DNA of 6,341 nucleotides from Chitinophagales bacterium. GTDB taxonomy: Bacteria; Bacteroidota; Bacteroidia; Chitinophagales; BACL12. The notes below the pieces were generated by a model. That model had not been told where the DNA came from. It saw nothing but the letters and a program-made list of their open reading frames with translations, and did no database searches. The DNA lies in the NCBI GenBank assembly GCA_014380545.1, contig JACMJP010000259.1:1-6341 (forward strand), written 5' to 3'. Positions within the stretch are counted from its first letter, which is position 1. Every line of letters begins with the position of its first letter. Positions 1 to 6,341 of the stretch are shown piece by piece. The position numbers were made by a program, and so were the translations under genes.

Positions 1-241
1 TAATATTCCCCGGTAAGCCGTCTTCAACCCCGTAATAATTGGATTTACTGCCATCGAATCTACTTAAACCATTATCTGTTGCGAACCATAAAAACCCCTC
101 AGCATCCTGGATAATATCATACACATTTGTATTTGCCAACTCACCGTCTGATGTATATTGACGGTATGGAAATATTTGTGCGGTAATTTTTTTTGGTGAA
201 AAAAAACAAATACATAAAAAAATATATATACCTGTTTTCAT
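1..241 (-). CDS. Two-component regulator propeller sensor protein, N-terminal fragment (probable LytS-type histidine kinase)
   Basis: This frame opens at ATG 241-239 and runs off the left window edge after 80 codons, so only the N-terminus is seen. Residues 1-21 look like a Sec signal peptide: a short basic start, a hydrophobic IYIFLCICFF core and a probable cleavage before Gln22 (ITA/Q). Two lysines sit unusually in the c-region. Residues 37-79 carry the two-component-regulator propeller signature: VYDIIQDAEGFLWFATDNGL, then a SRFDG turn, then the EDGLPGN that begins the next blade. Such periplasmic beta-propellers normally sense a ligand and are followed by a Y_Y_Y domain, a membrane helix and, next to LytTR regulators, a His_kinase/HATPase module; those parts lie outside the window and are inferred. 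The start is 4 nt after the stop of the upstream LytTR gene, which implies cotranscription and probable translational coupling. It is probably the cognate sensor of that regulator. The ORF is intact as far as visible. Confidence 0.85.
   Translation of the reverse strand, partial: MKTGIYIFLCICFFSPKKITAQIFPYRQYTSDGELANTNVYDIIQDAEGFLWFATDNGLSRFDGSKSNYYGVEDGLPGNI
187..206. repeat. Inverted homopolymer pair T8-GGTG-A8
   Basis: On the plus strand eight T (187-194), the spacer GGTG (195-198) and eight A (199-206) form a perfect 8-bp A/T inverted repeat with a 4-nt loop. It lies inside the signal-peptide codons of the propeller sensor, where it encodes part of the Phe-Phe-Ser-Pro-Lys-Lys stretch. 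Both 8-mers are potential polymerase slippage sites. It may equally be a chance product of AT-rich sequence, and no function is shown. Confidence 0.6.
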
Positions 242-245
242 ATGC

Positions 246-983
246 CTATAATTGAACGGATAATTTTTTAAGCGCATCCATAAAATCAGTATATCTTGCA
301 CGGGGGATCTGAATTTTTGCGCCATCCTGCATTATTACCGTGCCGCCATCTTCTTTTGTATATTCTGCAATATGTTTTAAATTAATAATGTAAGATCGGT
401 GTAATCGAAAGAAAATATTTTCCGGTAAATTATCTTCAAATTGTTTTAATGGCTTGGAAACATAATATGTTTTTTTATCGTGCGTATACACTCTTGTGTA
501 ATTATCATCCGCTTCCATTCTTATTATATCCTGCAATTTAAGTACTGCAAACCCGCTTGTATGGGTGAGTGTAATATGTTCAGGAATTTGGGCAGAAATA
601 TTTTCAGGTGTTTTATTTTCCCAGGTTTCAATTACTTTTTTAACAGCTTGCTGTAATTCTTTAATTACGATTGGTTTTAAAATATAATCAACGGCTCCTG
701 CTTTTACGGCTTTAATTCCATATTCAGCATGCGCTGTTACAATAACGGTGCAGAAGTTTTTTTGCGATAAAGAATCAAGCAGATCAAAGCCATCTAACTC
801 GGGCATTTGTACATCAAGAAATAATACATTAGGGTTTAATGCAATAATTTTTTGTTTTGCATCCACTGCACTTCCTGCATCTGCAATCACTTCAATTTCG
901 GGGCAATATTTCTGCAGCATGATGGAAAGATTTTTTCTTCCTGGTTCTTCATCATCTATAATTATCGCCTTATATGTTTTCAT
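246..983 (-). CDS. LytTR-family response regulator (REC + LytTR DNA-binding domain)
   Basis: This is a complete 245-residue cytoplasmic response regulator of the LytR/AlgR type. Residues 4-118 form the receiver domain: acidic pocket D10-D11, phospho-acceptor D57 in FLDVQMPELDG, switch Thr83 in IVTAH and the conserved Lys103 in ILKP. Residues about 137-238 form the LytTR domain, with the typical EADDNYTRVYT segment and FFRLHRSYIINLKHI. It should be phosphorylated by a partner histidine kinase and then bind direct-repeat promoter sites. The ATG at 983-981 gives the usual MKxYKAIIIDDE start of the family. Its stop (248-246) is 4 nt from the ATG of the propeller sensor, and its start is 9 nt after the GH3 stop, so all three are probably cotranscribed. 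All receiver residues are present, so it should be active. Targets cannot be read from this window, and no obvious LytTR-binding direct repeat was seen. Confidence 0.95.
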   Translation of the reverse strand: MKTYKAIIIDDEEPGRKNLSIMLQKYCPEIEVIADAGSAVDAKQKIIALNPNVLFLDVQMPELDGFDLLDSLSQKNFCTVIVTAHAEYGIKAVKAGAVDYILKPIVIKELQQAVKKVIETWENKTPENISAQIPEHITLTHTSGFAVLKLQDIIRMEADDNYTRVYTHDKKTYYVSKPLKQFEDNLPENIFFRLHRSYIINLKHIAEYTKEDGGTVIMQDGAKIQIPRARYTDFMDALKKLSVQL

Positions 984-992
984 GGTTTGAAG

Positions 993-2504
993 TTACATAA
1001 TAAAAGGAAGAATCTCTTCAATATACTTTCTGTCATTACTCAATCTCGGCACTTTATGTTGCCCGCCAAGTTTACCTTTGCTTTTTAGCCATGTATAAAA
1101 TGCCCCTTTTTTTGCAACATGCACTACGGGCATTTTCAAAGCTAAATCTTTATGCCTTTTTGCTTCATAATCAGAATTTATTTTCTGCAGTGTTGAATCT
1201 AAGATTTCGATAAAGTGATTAATATCTTCCGGTTGTTTTTCAAACTCAATTATCCATTCGTGGCCCCCTTTTTCTTTTCCTTCAATATAAATAGGAGCCG
1301 CTGTATAATCTGTAACTTTTGCATGTGTTTCGGAGCATGCTGCTTCAATTGCCTTATCACTGTTATCTATAATTACTTCTTCCCCGAATGCATTAATAAA
1401 ATGTTTTACCCTTCCTGATATTTGTATTCTGAATGGATCTTTGGATGTGAATTTAATTGTGTCGCCGATTTTATATCTCCATAATCCGGCATTTGTTGAA
1501 ATAACTACAGCATAATTTTTACCCACTTCTATATCTTCGAGTGAAATCGTTTTCGGAAATTCCGCATCAAATTCTTCCATTGGTATAAACTCATAAAAAA
1601 TCCCATAATCCGGCATTAGTACCATCTCATCTAAAAATAAGCTATCCTGAAAAGCAAAAAATCCTTCGCTTGCATTATATGTTTCCACATAGTATATATT
1701 TTCCTCTCCTATTAATTCTTTAAATTGATTTCTGTAGGGTTTAAAACTTACACCGCCATGAAGGTATAATTCTAAATTCTTCCATACGCCTTTCATATTA
1801 TTTTTTCCTGTTAATTCAAACAGGTGACGAAACAAAACAATTGTCCATGTAGGCACTCCTGCAATAGCTGTTACGTTTTGGTGTACTGTATGATTTGCAA
1901 TGGCTTCAATTTTACTTTCCCATTCATCCATTAAGGCAATTTCAAGTGATGGTGTTTTTACATAATTTGCGAACTGCGACATATTTTGCATCATTACTGC
2001 ACTTACATCACCATATCTTGAATTTGTATTGAGTTGATTTATTTGATGACTGCCGCCCATTATTAAAGTTTTTCCCGTAAATAATTTTGAAGCAGGATTA
2101 TTATGTAAATACATTGCAAGCACATCTCTTCCCCCTTTATAGTGGCATTGCTTTAATGCCATTTTACTTACAGGAATAAATTTACTTTTATCGCTGGTAG
2201 TGCCAGATGATTTAGCAAACCAAACAATAGATGAATGCCATAAAATATTTTGTTCACCCCGCATCATGCGCTCTATAAAAGGTTTTAATGTATCATAATC
2301 CTGAATAGGAAATCTTTGCTGATAATCATGATAATTTTTTATAGACTTATAATCATATTCTTTACCCCACTCAGTATTTTTTGCTGCAGATATTAAAGAG
2401 TGAAATGTATCCTGCTGTGCATGTACGGAATTATTTGTAACCCGCTCTATTCGTGTTACCTGTTGTTTCATTGTCCAGCTTGCTACGGAATGAAAAACAT
2501 GCAT
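993..2504 (-). CDS. GH3 auxin-responsive promoter family protein (putative acyl-acid adenylating/amido synthetase)
   Basis: This is a 503-residue GH3-family protein of the ANL adenylating superfamily. Plant GH3 enzymes activate a carboxylic acid with ATP and join it to an amino acid; the substrate of Bacteroidota members is not known to me. The GH3 nucleotide-binding motifs are visible: motif I SSGTTSDKSK (99-108), matching plant SSGTSxGxxK; motif II YNASEG (276-281); and motif III LWRYKIGD (341-348), matching plant LYRYRVGD. A C-terminal subdomain follows, including GRVKHFINAFGEEV. The length fits bacterial GH3 proteins (about 500; plant forms about 600). I chose ATG 2504-2502 because MHVFHSVASWTMK resembles the usual N-terminus of Bacteroidota homologues as I recall them; a TTG at 2513 would add three residues. 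No signal peptide or membrane segment is obvious. It lies 38 nt after lptB and 9 nt before the LytTR gene. Family membership is sure; the reaction is inferred. Confidence 0.93.
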   Translation of the reverse strand: MHVFHSVASWTMKQQVTRIERVTNNSVHAQQDTFHSLISAAKNTEWGKEYDYKSIKNYHDYQQRFPIQDYDTLKPFIERMMRGEQNILWHSSIVWFAKSSGTTSDKSKFIPVSKMALKQCHYKGGRDVLAMYLHNNPASKLFTGKTLIMGGSHQINQLNTNSRYGDVSAVMMQNMSQFANYVKTPSLEIALMDEWESKIEAIANHTVHQNVTAIAGVPTWTIVLFRHLFELTGKNNMKGVWKNLELYLHGGVSFKPYRNQFKELIGEENIYYVETYNASEGFFAFQDSLFLDEMVLMPDYGIFYEFIPMEEFDAEFPKTISLEDIEVGKNYAVVISTNAGLWRYKIGDTIKFTSKDPFRIQISGRVKHFINAFGEEVIIDNSDKAIEAACSETHAKVTDYTAAPIYIEGKEKGGHEWIIEFEKQPEDINHFIEILDSTLQKINSDYEAKRHKDLALKMPVVHVAKKGAFYTWLKSKGKLGGQHKVPRLSNDRKYIEEILPFIM

Positions 2505-2510
2505 CAGTTT

Positions 2511-2518
2511 CAAAAATA
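2511..2518 (-). promoter_or_regulatory. Candidate Bacteroidota -7 promoter element (TATTTTTG)
   Basis: On the minus strand TATTTTTG matches the Bacteroidota sigma -7 consensus TAnnTTTG exactly. It lies in the short lptB-GH3 gap, 6 nt before the GH3 ATG. There is no clear -33 TTG at the usual spacing of about 19 nt (the sequence there reads GCTTCG), and a start site downstream would give an almost leaderless mRNA. In AT-rich DNA a chance match is likely, so this is a weak candidate for an internal promoter. Confidence 0.2.
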
Positions 2519-2542
2519 CAATAAAATAATATTGCGAAGCTC

Positions 2543-3304
2543 TTATAAAGGATTACTGTATAATTCTTCTATTGTTCTTTTTTTGCGTAATTCAAAATTC
2601 ATCCCCAGATAAACTTTGCGTACCTGTTCATCTTTTGCTAATTCTTCGGCAGTTCCCTGTTTTAATATTTTCCCCTCAAATAATAAATATGCCCGATCAG
2701 TAATTGATAATGTTTCCTGCACATTATGGTCTGTAATTAATACGCCGATGTTCCTGAATTTTAATTTTTCTACAATTTGCTGAATGTCTTCAACTGCTAT
2801 CGGGTCAATTCCTGCAAATGGTTCGTCCAGCAAAATAAATCTTGGATCTGTGGCAAGTGCTCTTGCAATTTCTGTTCTTCTTCTTTCGCCTCCGCTCAAT
2901 AAATCTCCATTACTTTTTCGTACATGCGTTAATCCGAATTCTGAGATCAGTTCTTCTAATTTATTTTTTTGTTGTGCACGGGAGAGATTTGTCATTTCTA
3001 AAACTGCGGCGATATTATTTTCAACACTCATTTTTCTGAAAATACTTGCTTCCTGTGGTAAATACCCTATACCCATTTGCGCCCGCTTATACATTGGCAT
3101 ATCTGTAAGCGATTTGGTATCTAAAAGAACATTTCCTTCATCAGGTTTAATTAAACCTACAATCATATAAAAGGTTGTTGTTTTTCCAGCACCGTTGGGA
3201 CCGAGCAATCCAACAATTTCCCCCTGTTGTACTTGTATAGATACGTCGTTAACAACAGTTCTTTTTTTGTATCGCTTAATTAAATTTTCTGATCGTAATA
3301 ACAT
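2543..3304 (-). CDS. lptB: LPS export ABC transporter ATP-binding protein LptB
   Basis: LptB is the cytoplasmic ATPase of the LptB2FG transporter, which extracts lipopolysaccharide from the inner membrane and drives it over the LptC-LptA-LptD bridge. This 253-residue protein is a single full ABC domain. It shows Walker A GPNGAGKT (35-42), Q-loop Gln84 in YLPQEASIFRKMSVENN, signature LLSGGERRRTEIARAL (135-150), Walker B FILLDEP (156-162) with catalytic Glu161, and H-loop His193 in ITDHNVQETL. The phrases YLPQEASIFRKMSVENN, DEPFAGIDPIAVEDIQ and ITDHNVQETLSITDRAY are characteristic of LptB rather than of amino-acid (LivF/G) ATPases. The start ATG 3304-3302 gives the usual MLLRSENLIKRYKKRTVV opening; there is no clear Shine-Dalgarno sequence. 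It follows recJ after 110 nt and precedes the GH3 gene by 38 nt. The membrane partners LptF/G and LptC are not in this window, which is normal for Bacteroidota. Confidence 0.96.
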   Translation of the reverse strand: MLLRSENLIKRYKKRTVVNDVSIQVQQGEIVGLLGPNGAGKTTTFYMIVGLIKPDEGNVLLDTKSLTDMPMYKRAQMGIGYLPQEASIFRKMSVENNIAAVLEMTNLSRAQQKNKLEELISEFGLTHVRKSNGDLLSGGERRRTEIARALATDPRFILLDEPFAGIDPIAVEDIQQIVEKLKFRNIGVLITDHNVQETLSITDRAYLLFEGKILKQGTAEELAKDEQVRKVYLGMNFELRKKRTIEELYSNPL

Positions 3305-3414
3305 CTGCTAATTTTATGATTGAATTTAGTAATTGCATTTATCACATAAACTCGCTGAACTCAAAAACCATTTACTATGCATTGCTGATTTCCAATTAAT
3401 AAACCGAAAACCTT
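3305..3414. other. Intergenic gap between recJ and lptB, no clear element
   Basis: This 110-bp AT-rich gap is the only substantial non-coding stretch in the window. It should contain the lptB promoter if lptB is not read through from recJ. On the minus strand I find no exact TAnnTTTG element with an upstream TTG, no GC-rich stem followed by a T-run, and no riboswitch-like structure. TTG-containing and TATG-containing stretches occur (for example around 3343-3365), but they do not fit a consensus well enough to call. Confidence 0.5.
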
Positions 3415-5112
3415 TCAACTCATTTTTATTTCCTTTACATTTAATTGTAGTTTTTCCATTCCATTAAAATAATTTTCTTCAATTGCATAACACACATCAA
3501 ATTTTTTTCCCGCTAATAAATCTTCATAATATGCTCCTTTCTGAAATGCAATACCATCGGCATGAAATAAATTTTCATCTTTCATACCAAGTTTTAAATG
3601 GCCGTCTCCCACAATTTTTGTTTTTCCATTGCTTATGATATTTTTTGAAAGAAAAACCGGCGACATATTTTGGGGGCCAAACGGCGCAAATTGTTTCAGG
3701 ATATTAAAAAATTCAATTCTTATATCACCCAGTTTTATTTCTGCGTCAATTTCCACTTCAGGAATGCGCTGCTCAGGTAAAATTCTTTTTCGCACAACAG
3801 CATCAAATTTTTGTTTAAATGCTTCAAGGTTTTCCGGAATTAATGACAACCCTGCCGCATACATGTGCCCGCCAAATTGATCCAGCAGATCACTGCATTC
3901 TTTTATTGCTTCATAAATGTCGAAGTTTTTTACTGACCTTGCGGAGCCTACAATCATTCCATTTGACAACGTTAATAAAATAGTGGGTTTATAATATTGG
4001 TCTATAACTCTTGAAGCAACAATTCCAACAACTCCTTTGTGCCAGTTTTCATTAAATAAAACATTCGTCACCTTATTTTTTTCATCAGGATCATTTTGTA
4101 AAATCTGCAATGCTTCTCCTGTTATTTTTTTATCTATTTCTCTTCTGTCGTTATTTTTATCCTGCAATATATCAGCATTATCTTTTGCGATTGCATGCGT
4201 ATCGCTTAATAACATAAGTACCGCATTTTTTGCATCATCCAGTCTGCCTGCAGCATTTATTCTTGGCCCCAATCCGAAAACGATGTTTGTAATATTTAAT
4301 GGAGGCTGCAATGCACTTACTTCAATTAGTGCCTTAATACCTTTCCGGGGATTATTATTTAATATCTGTAAACCATAGTAAGCAAGCACACGATTTTCTC
4401 CTGTTATCGGAACAATATCTGAAGCGATACTGATAACAACTAAATCTAAATACTGCGTTATGGTTTCAAATGGGAAATTATTTTTTTGTGCAAATGCCTG
4501 TATGAGTTTAAAACCAATTCCGCAACCACTTAATTCTTTATACGGATAACTACAATCCGCCTGATGTGGATCTAATACCGCATTTGCTTTTGGAATTTCT
4601 TCACCAGGTATGTGATGATCACAAATAATAAAATCAATCCCCAGTTTATTTGCATATTCCATTTTATCATTTGCTTTTATTCCGCAATCTAAAGCAATTA
4701 CTAAAGCACAATTATTCTCTTTTGCATAATCAATTCCTTTCAATGAAATGCCATAACCTTCAGTATAGCGGTTTGGGATATAAAAATCAAGATTGTTGTA
4801 AATATTTTTAAAAAAAGAGTAAACCAGCGCTACAGATGTAGTTCCATCAACATCATAATCACCGTAAATTAAAATCTTTTCGTTTGATGCAATTGCTTTT
4901 TCTATCCGCTCAATTGCTATGCTCATGGTCTTCATTAAAAATGGGTCATGCAAATCAGATAGCTTTGGGCGAAAAAATACTTTAGCCGAATTAAAATCAG
5001 TAATTCCTCTTTGCACTAATAATTTACATAGAACAGGGTGGATGCGCAATTCTTTTTGCAGCGCTGATATTTTTTCTTCTTCAGCAGATTTTATAACCCA
5101 GCGTTTTTCCAT
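3415..5112 (-). CDS. recJ: Single-stranded-DNA-specific exonuclease RecJ
   Basis: RecJ degrades single-stranded DNA 5' to 3' in recombinational repair (RecFOR pathway) and mismatch repair. This 565-residue protein has the normal family length and order. The DHH catalytic domain shows motif I YGDYDVDGTTS (83-93; metal ligands D85, D87, D89), DCG at 142-144, the DHH triad 165-167 and SDIVP around D232. The LGPRINAAGRLDDA segment follows at about 281-294. The DHHA1 domain shows HKGVVGIVASR (358-368), GSARS (389-393) and GGHMYAAG (414-421), followed by the C-terminal OB region with FGPQN (478-482). I chose ATG 5112-5110 (MEKRWVIKS) because it matches usual RecJ N-termini and starts 25 nt after the protease stop. 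A longer in-frame ORF from ATG 5187 would add 25 residues unlike RecJ and overlap the protease end by 50 nt. It is cytoplasmic, and all catalytic residues are present. Confidence 0.96.
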   Translation of the reverse strand: MEKRWVIKSAEEEKISALQKELRIHPVLCKLLVQRGITDFNSAKVFFRPKLSDLHDPFLMKTMSIAIERIEKAIASNEKILIYGDYDVDGTTSVALVYSFFKNIYNNLDFYIPNRYTEGYGISLKGIDYAKENNCALVIALDCGIKANDKMEYANKLGIDFIICDHHIPGEEIPKANAVLDPHQADCSYPYKELSGCGIGFKLIQAFAQKNNFPFETITQYLDLVVISIASDIVPITGENRVLAYYGLQILNNNPRKGIKALIEVSALQPPLNITNIVFGLGPRINAAGRLDDAKNAVLMLLSDTHAIAKDNADILQDKNNDRREIDKKITGEALQILQNDPDEKNKVTNVLFNENWHKGVVGIVASRVIDQYYKPTILLTLSNGMIVGSARSVKNFDIYEAIKECSDLLDQFGGHMYAAGLSLIPENLEAFKQKFDAVVRKRILPEQRIPEVEIDAEIKLGDIRIEFFNILKQFAPFGPQNMSPVFLSKNIISNGKTKIVGDGHLKLGMKDENLFHADGIAFQKGAYYEDLLAGKKFDVCYAIEENYFNGMEKLQLNVKEIKMS

Positions 5113-5137
5113 ACATACAAAGTTGAGGAAAAGAAAT

Positions 5138-6341
5138 TTATTGCAGGCAGATGCCTGATGAAAAAACCCTGATGTGATTTTCATCATAGAGCGATAATAG
5201 GTAAGTTCCGCCAGGGTTTCCAGTAATATCTAACCCTTCATGTTTTAATATATGCGGGGAAACATAATCTGTAGAAATAATTTTTTCACCTAATACATTT
5301 ACAATCTCGGCTTTTAATTTCCGGGTATAATTTTTATCATTCATTGAAATAAATATTTTATCAACTGCCGGGTTAGGAAATATTTTGACATCAATCAGAT
5401 TATTTTGGATATCAAATATTGCATCGTTACAATAACTTTCAGCTAACTTTAAGAGGGCACTATAAAGATTCAATCTTCCGCCACTTACTGTAACTCCTTC
5501 AAGATCTTCCAGCGTATCCACACTTTCAAGAATATATTGTTTAATAAATAAAATTGTAGCAGCAGGATCAGTTTTATAATCATCTAAAAAATCTGTGCAG
5601 GCACCGCTCATCATTAATGCAACAGCTCCTGCAATATGCGGGGCAGACATGGATGTTCCGGTTTGTGTACCGTAACTATTTCCTGCAATGGTTGAATATA
5701 CGGAAGTGCCAGGCGCACCCAGATCAATTGTAGTTGCACCAAACCCTCCTGAAAGTAATTGATCAAATTTATTTGTATTGGTAACAGAAATTAGATAATC
5801 GCTTGAGCATGCAGTTGGCATATCACCTACAACATCTACATTATAATTTCCATTTGTTGTAGCTGCTGAACTTAATATGCCCGCTTTTCCAAGTGTATCG
5901 TACATGGCGCACCAGAGAGGATAATCATCCGGACTCACAAGATCAATTCCGAAAGATGAATTTGTAGCAACAATAAAATATCCTTTATCACCATCGGTAG
6001 TATTATATAATTCCCTTAAGGAAAAAACATAAGTATATGCTTCTATTACCTGGCTCTCCACCACATCAGTAATAATTGGTAAAATACTCACATGCCAGTT
6101 TACGCCTGCAACGCCTATTCCGTTATCACCAATTGCACCAGCAATTCCACTTACATGTGTGCCATGTGTGTTTGAAGTTATTGCATCATTATGTGTTGTT
6201 GCATTCCATCCGTAAAAATCATCAGTAAAACCATTTCCGTCATCGTCTAGTGTATTACCCGGAACTTCAAAATAATTTTTCTGGAAATATATATCCTGAT
6301 GCAGCAAGTCAAAACCTTCATCAACAATTGCAATCACAATA
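5138..6341 (-). CDS. S8 subtilisin-like serine protease with T9SS C-terminal sorting domain, 5'-truncated
   Basis: This is the C-terminal part (about 400 residues) of a secreted subtilase; the signal peptide and any prodomain lie beyond the right window edge. The frame stays open to base 6341, and the GTG at 6337-6335 is an internal Val codon within IVIAIVDEG, not a start. Counting from that codon, the catalytic set is Asp6 (VDEG, where most subtilases have DTG or DSG), His58 in THGTHVSGIAGA, oxyanion Asn126 in ATNSSFG and Ser229 in GTSMSAPHIAGA. LDDDGNGFTDDFYGWN (30-45) is the acidic, probably calcium-binding loop common in Bacteroidota subtilases. Residues about 316-399 form a type A T9SS sorting domain (IFPNPAVDKIFIS, then VNVLGEKI and NPGGTYLLSLYDE), so the enzyme should cross the outer membrane by T9SS and be released or surface-attached. 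The final residues SSGICLQ are less basic than usual for this tail. The substrate is unknown. It lies 25 nt upstream of recJ, but a functional link is doubtful. Confidence 0.93.
   Translation of the reverse strand, partial: IVIAIVDEGFDLLHQDIYFQKNYFEVPGNTLDDDGNGFTDDFYGWNATTHNDAITSNTHGTHVSGIAGAIGDNGIGVAGVNWHVSILPIITDVVESQVIEAYTYVFSLRELYNTTDGDKGYFIVATNSSFGIDLVSPDDYPLWCAMYDTLGKAGILSSAATTNGNYNVDVVGDMPTACSSDYLISVTNTNKFDQLLSGGFGATTIDLGAPGTSVYSTIAGNSYGTQTGTSMSAPHIAGAVALMMSGACTDFLDDYKTDPAATILFIKQYILESVDTLEDLEGVTVSGGRLNLYSALLKLAESYCNDAIFDIQNNLIDVKIFPNPAVDKIFISMNDKNYTRKLKAEIVNVLGEKIISTDYVSPHILKHEGLDITGNPGGTYLLSLYDENHIRVFSSGICLQ
5156..5186. repeat. 9-bp perfect inverted repeat in the 3' end of the protease gene
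   Basis: TGATGAAAA (5156-5164) and TTTTCATCA (5178-5186) are perfectly complementary arms around a 13-nt spacer. They lie in the last codons of the protease, just before its stop and 44 nt upstream of the recJ ATG. In the minus-strand transcript this could form an A/U-rich hairpin. It is not followed by a terminator-like U-run, so a terminator role is unlikely, and chance is a fair explanation. Confidence 0.4.

Noticed and set aside
1007..1019. GAAGA-ATC-TCTTC hairpin near the GH3 stop as a terminator or attenuator
   Set aside because: It is a 5-bp A/G-rich stem within GH3 codons, with only an interrupted T-rich stretch after it; too weak to call.
748..1088. Plus-strand open frames opposite the response regulator and the GH3 3' end
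   Set aside because: They are antisense to two clearly conserved genes and are Cys/Phe/Ser-rich low-complexity translations typical of shadow frames.
2784..3170. Plus-strand 128-residue open frame
   Set aside because: It lies wholly antisense to lptB, is rich in Ser/Leu/Ile as expected of a reverse-frame shadow, and has no recognisable domain.
4037..4378. Plus-strand 113-residue open frame
   Set aside because: It is antisense to the conserved DHH/DHHA1 region of recJ and shows no family features.
5118..5125. CAACTTTG (minus strand) before recJ as a -7 promoter element
   Set aside because: It differs from TAnnTTTG in its first base, has no TTG at -33 spacing, and would put the start site on the recJ ATG.
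5144..5157. CAGGC-AGAT-GCCTG hairpin as an intrinsic terminator of the protease gene
   Set aside because: The stem is only 5 bp, lies inside the last codons, and is followed on the minus strand by CAATAAATTTCTTTT rather than a continuous U-run.
1..6341. CRISPR, tRNA/rRNA, insertion sequence, integrase, toxin-antitoxin or defence genes
   Set aside because: I looked on both strands and saw no repeat-spacer pattern, cloverleaf-like sequence, transposase or nuclease-system motif. Six ordinary genes cover nearly all of the window.

Overview
The window looks like a chromosomal segment of an AT-rich Bacteroidota bacterium (Chitinophagales/Saprospirales-like is a guess; the phylum is well supported). 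The clues are a C-terminal type IX secretion (T9SS) sorting domain on a subtilase, a bacterial GH3-family protein of the roughly 500-residue Bacteroidota type, a LytTR response regulator paired with a 'two-component regulator propeller' sensor, and an absence of clear Shine-Dalgarno sequences. All six genes lie on the minus strand, so transcription runs from high to low coordinates.

In order of transcription the genes are: (1) the C-terminal two thirds or more of a secreted S8 subtilisin-like protease with a T9SS sorting tail (cut by the window end); (2) recJ, the single-strand-specific 5'-3' exonuclease; (3) after a 110-bp gap, lptB, the ATPase of the lipopolysaccharide export transporter; (4) a GH3-like acyl-acid adenylating/amido-synthetase family protein; (5) a LytTR-type response regulator; (6) the first 80 codons of a secreted or membrane sensor with propeller repeats (cut by the window start). 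Gaps are 25, 110, 38, 9 and 4 nt. Genes 3-6 are packed tightly enough to be one transcription unit, and the last two are almost certainly a coupled two-component pair.

Functionally this mixes housekeeping (DNA repair by RecJ, outer-membrane biogenesis by LptB), a poorly understood acyl-adenylating enzyme (GH3), signalling (LytTR regulator plus propeller sensor) and an exported protease. Nothing resembles a defence island, mobile element, CRISPR array, RNA gene or novel multi-gene system. The points most worth a second look are the GH3 enzyme in its lptB/signalling context, an 8-T/8-A inverted homopolymer pair in the sensor's signal-peptide codons, a promoter-like TATTTTTG at the GH3 start, and the choice of the recJ start.
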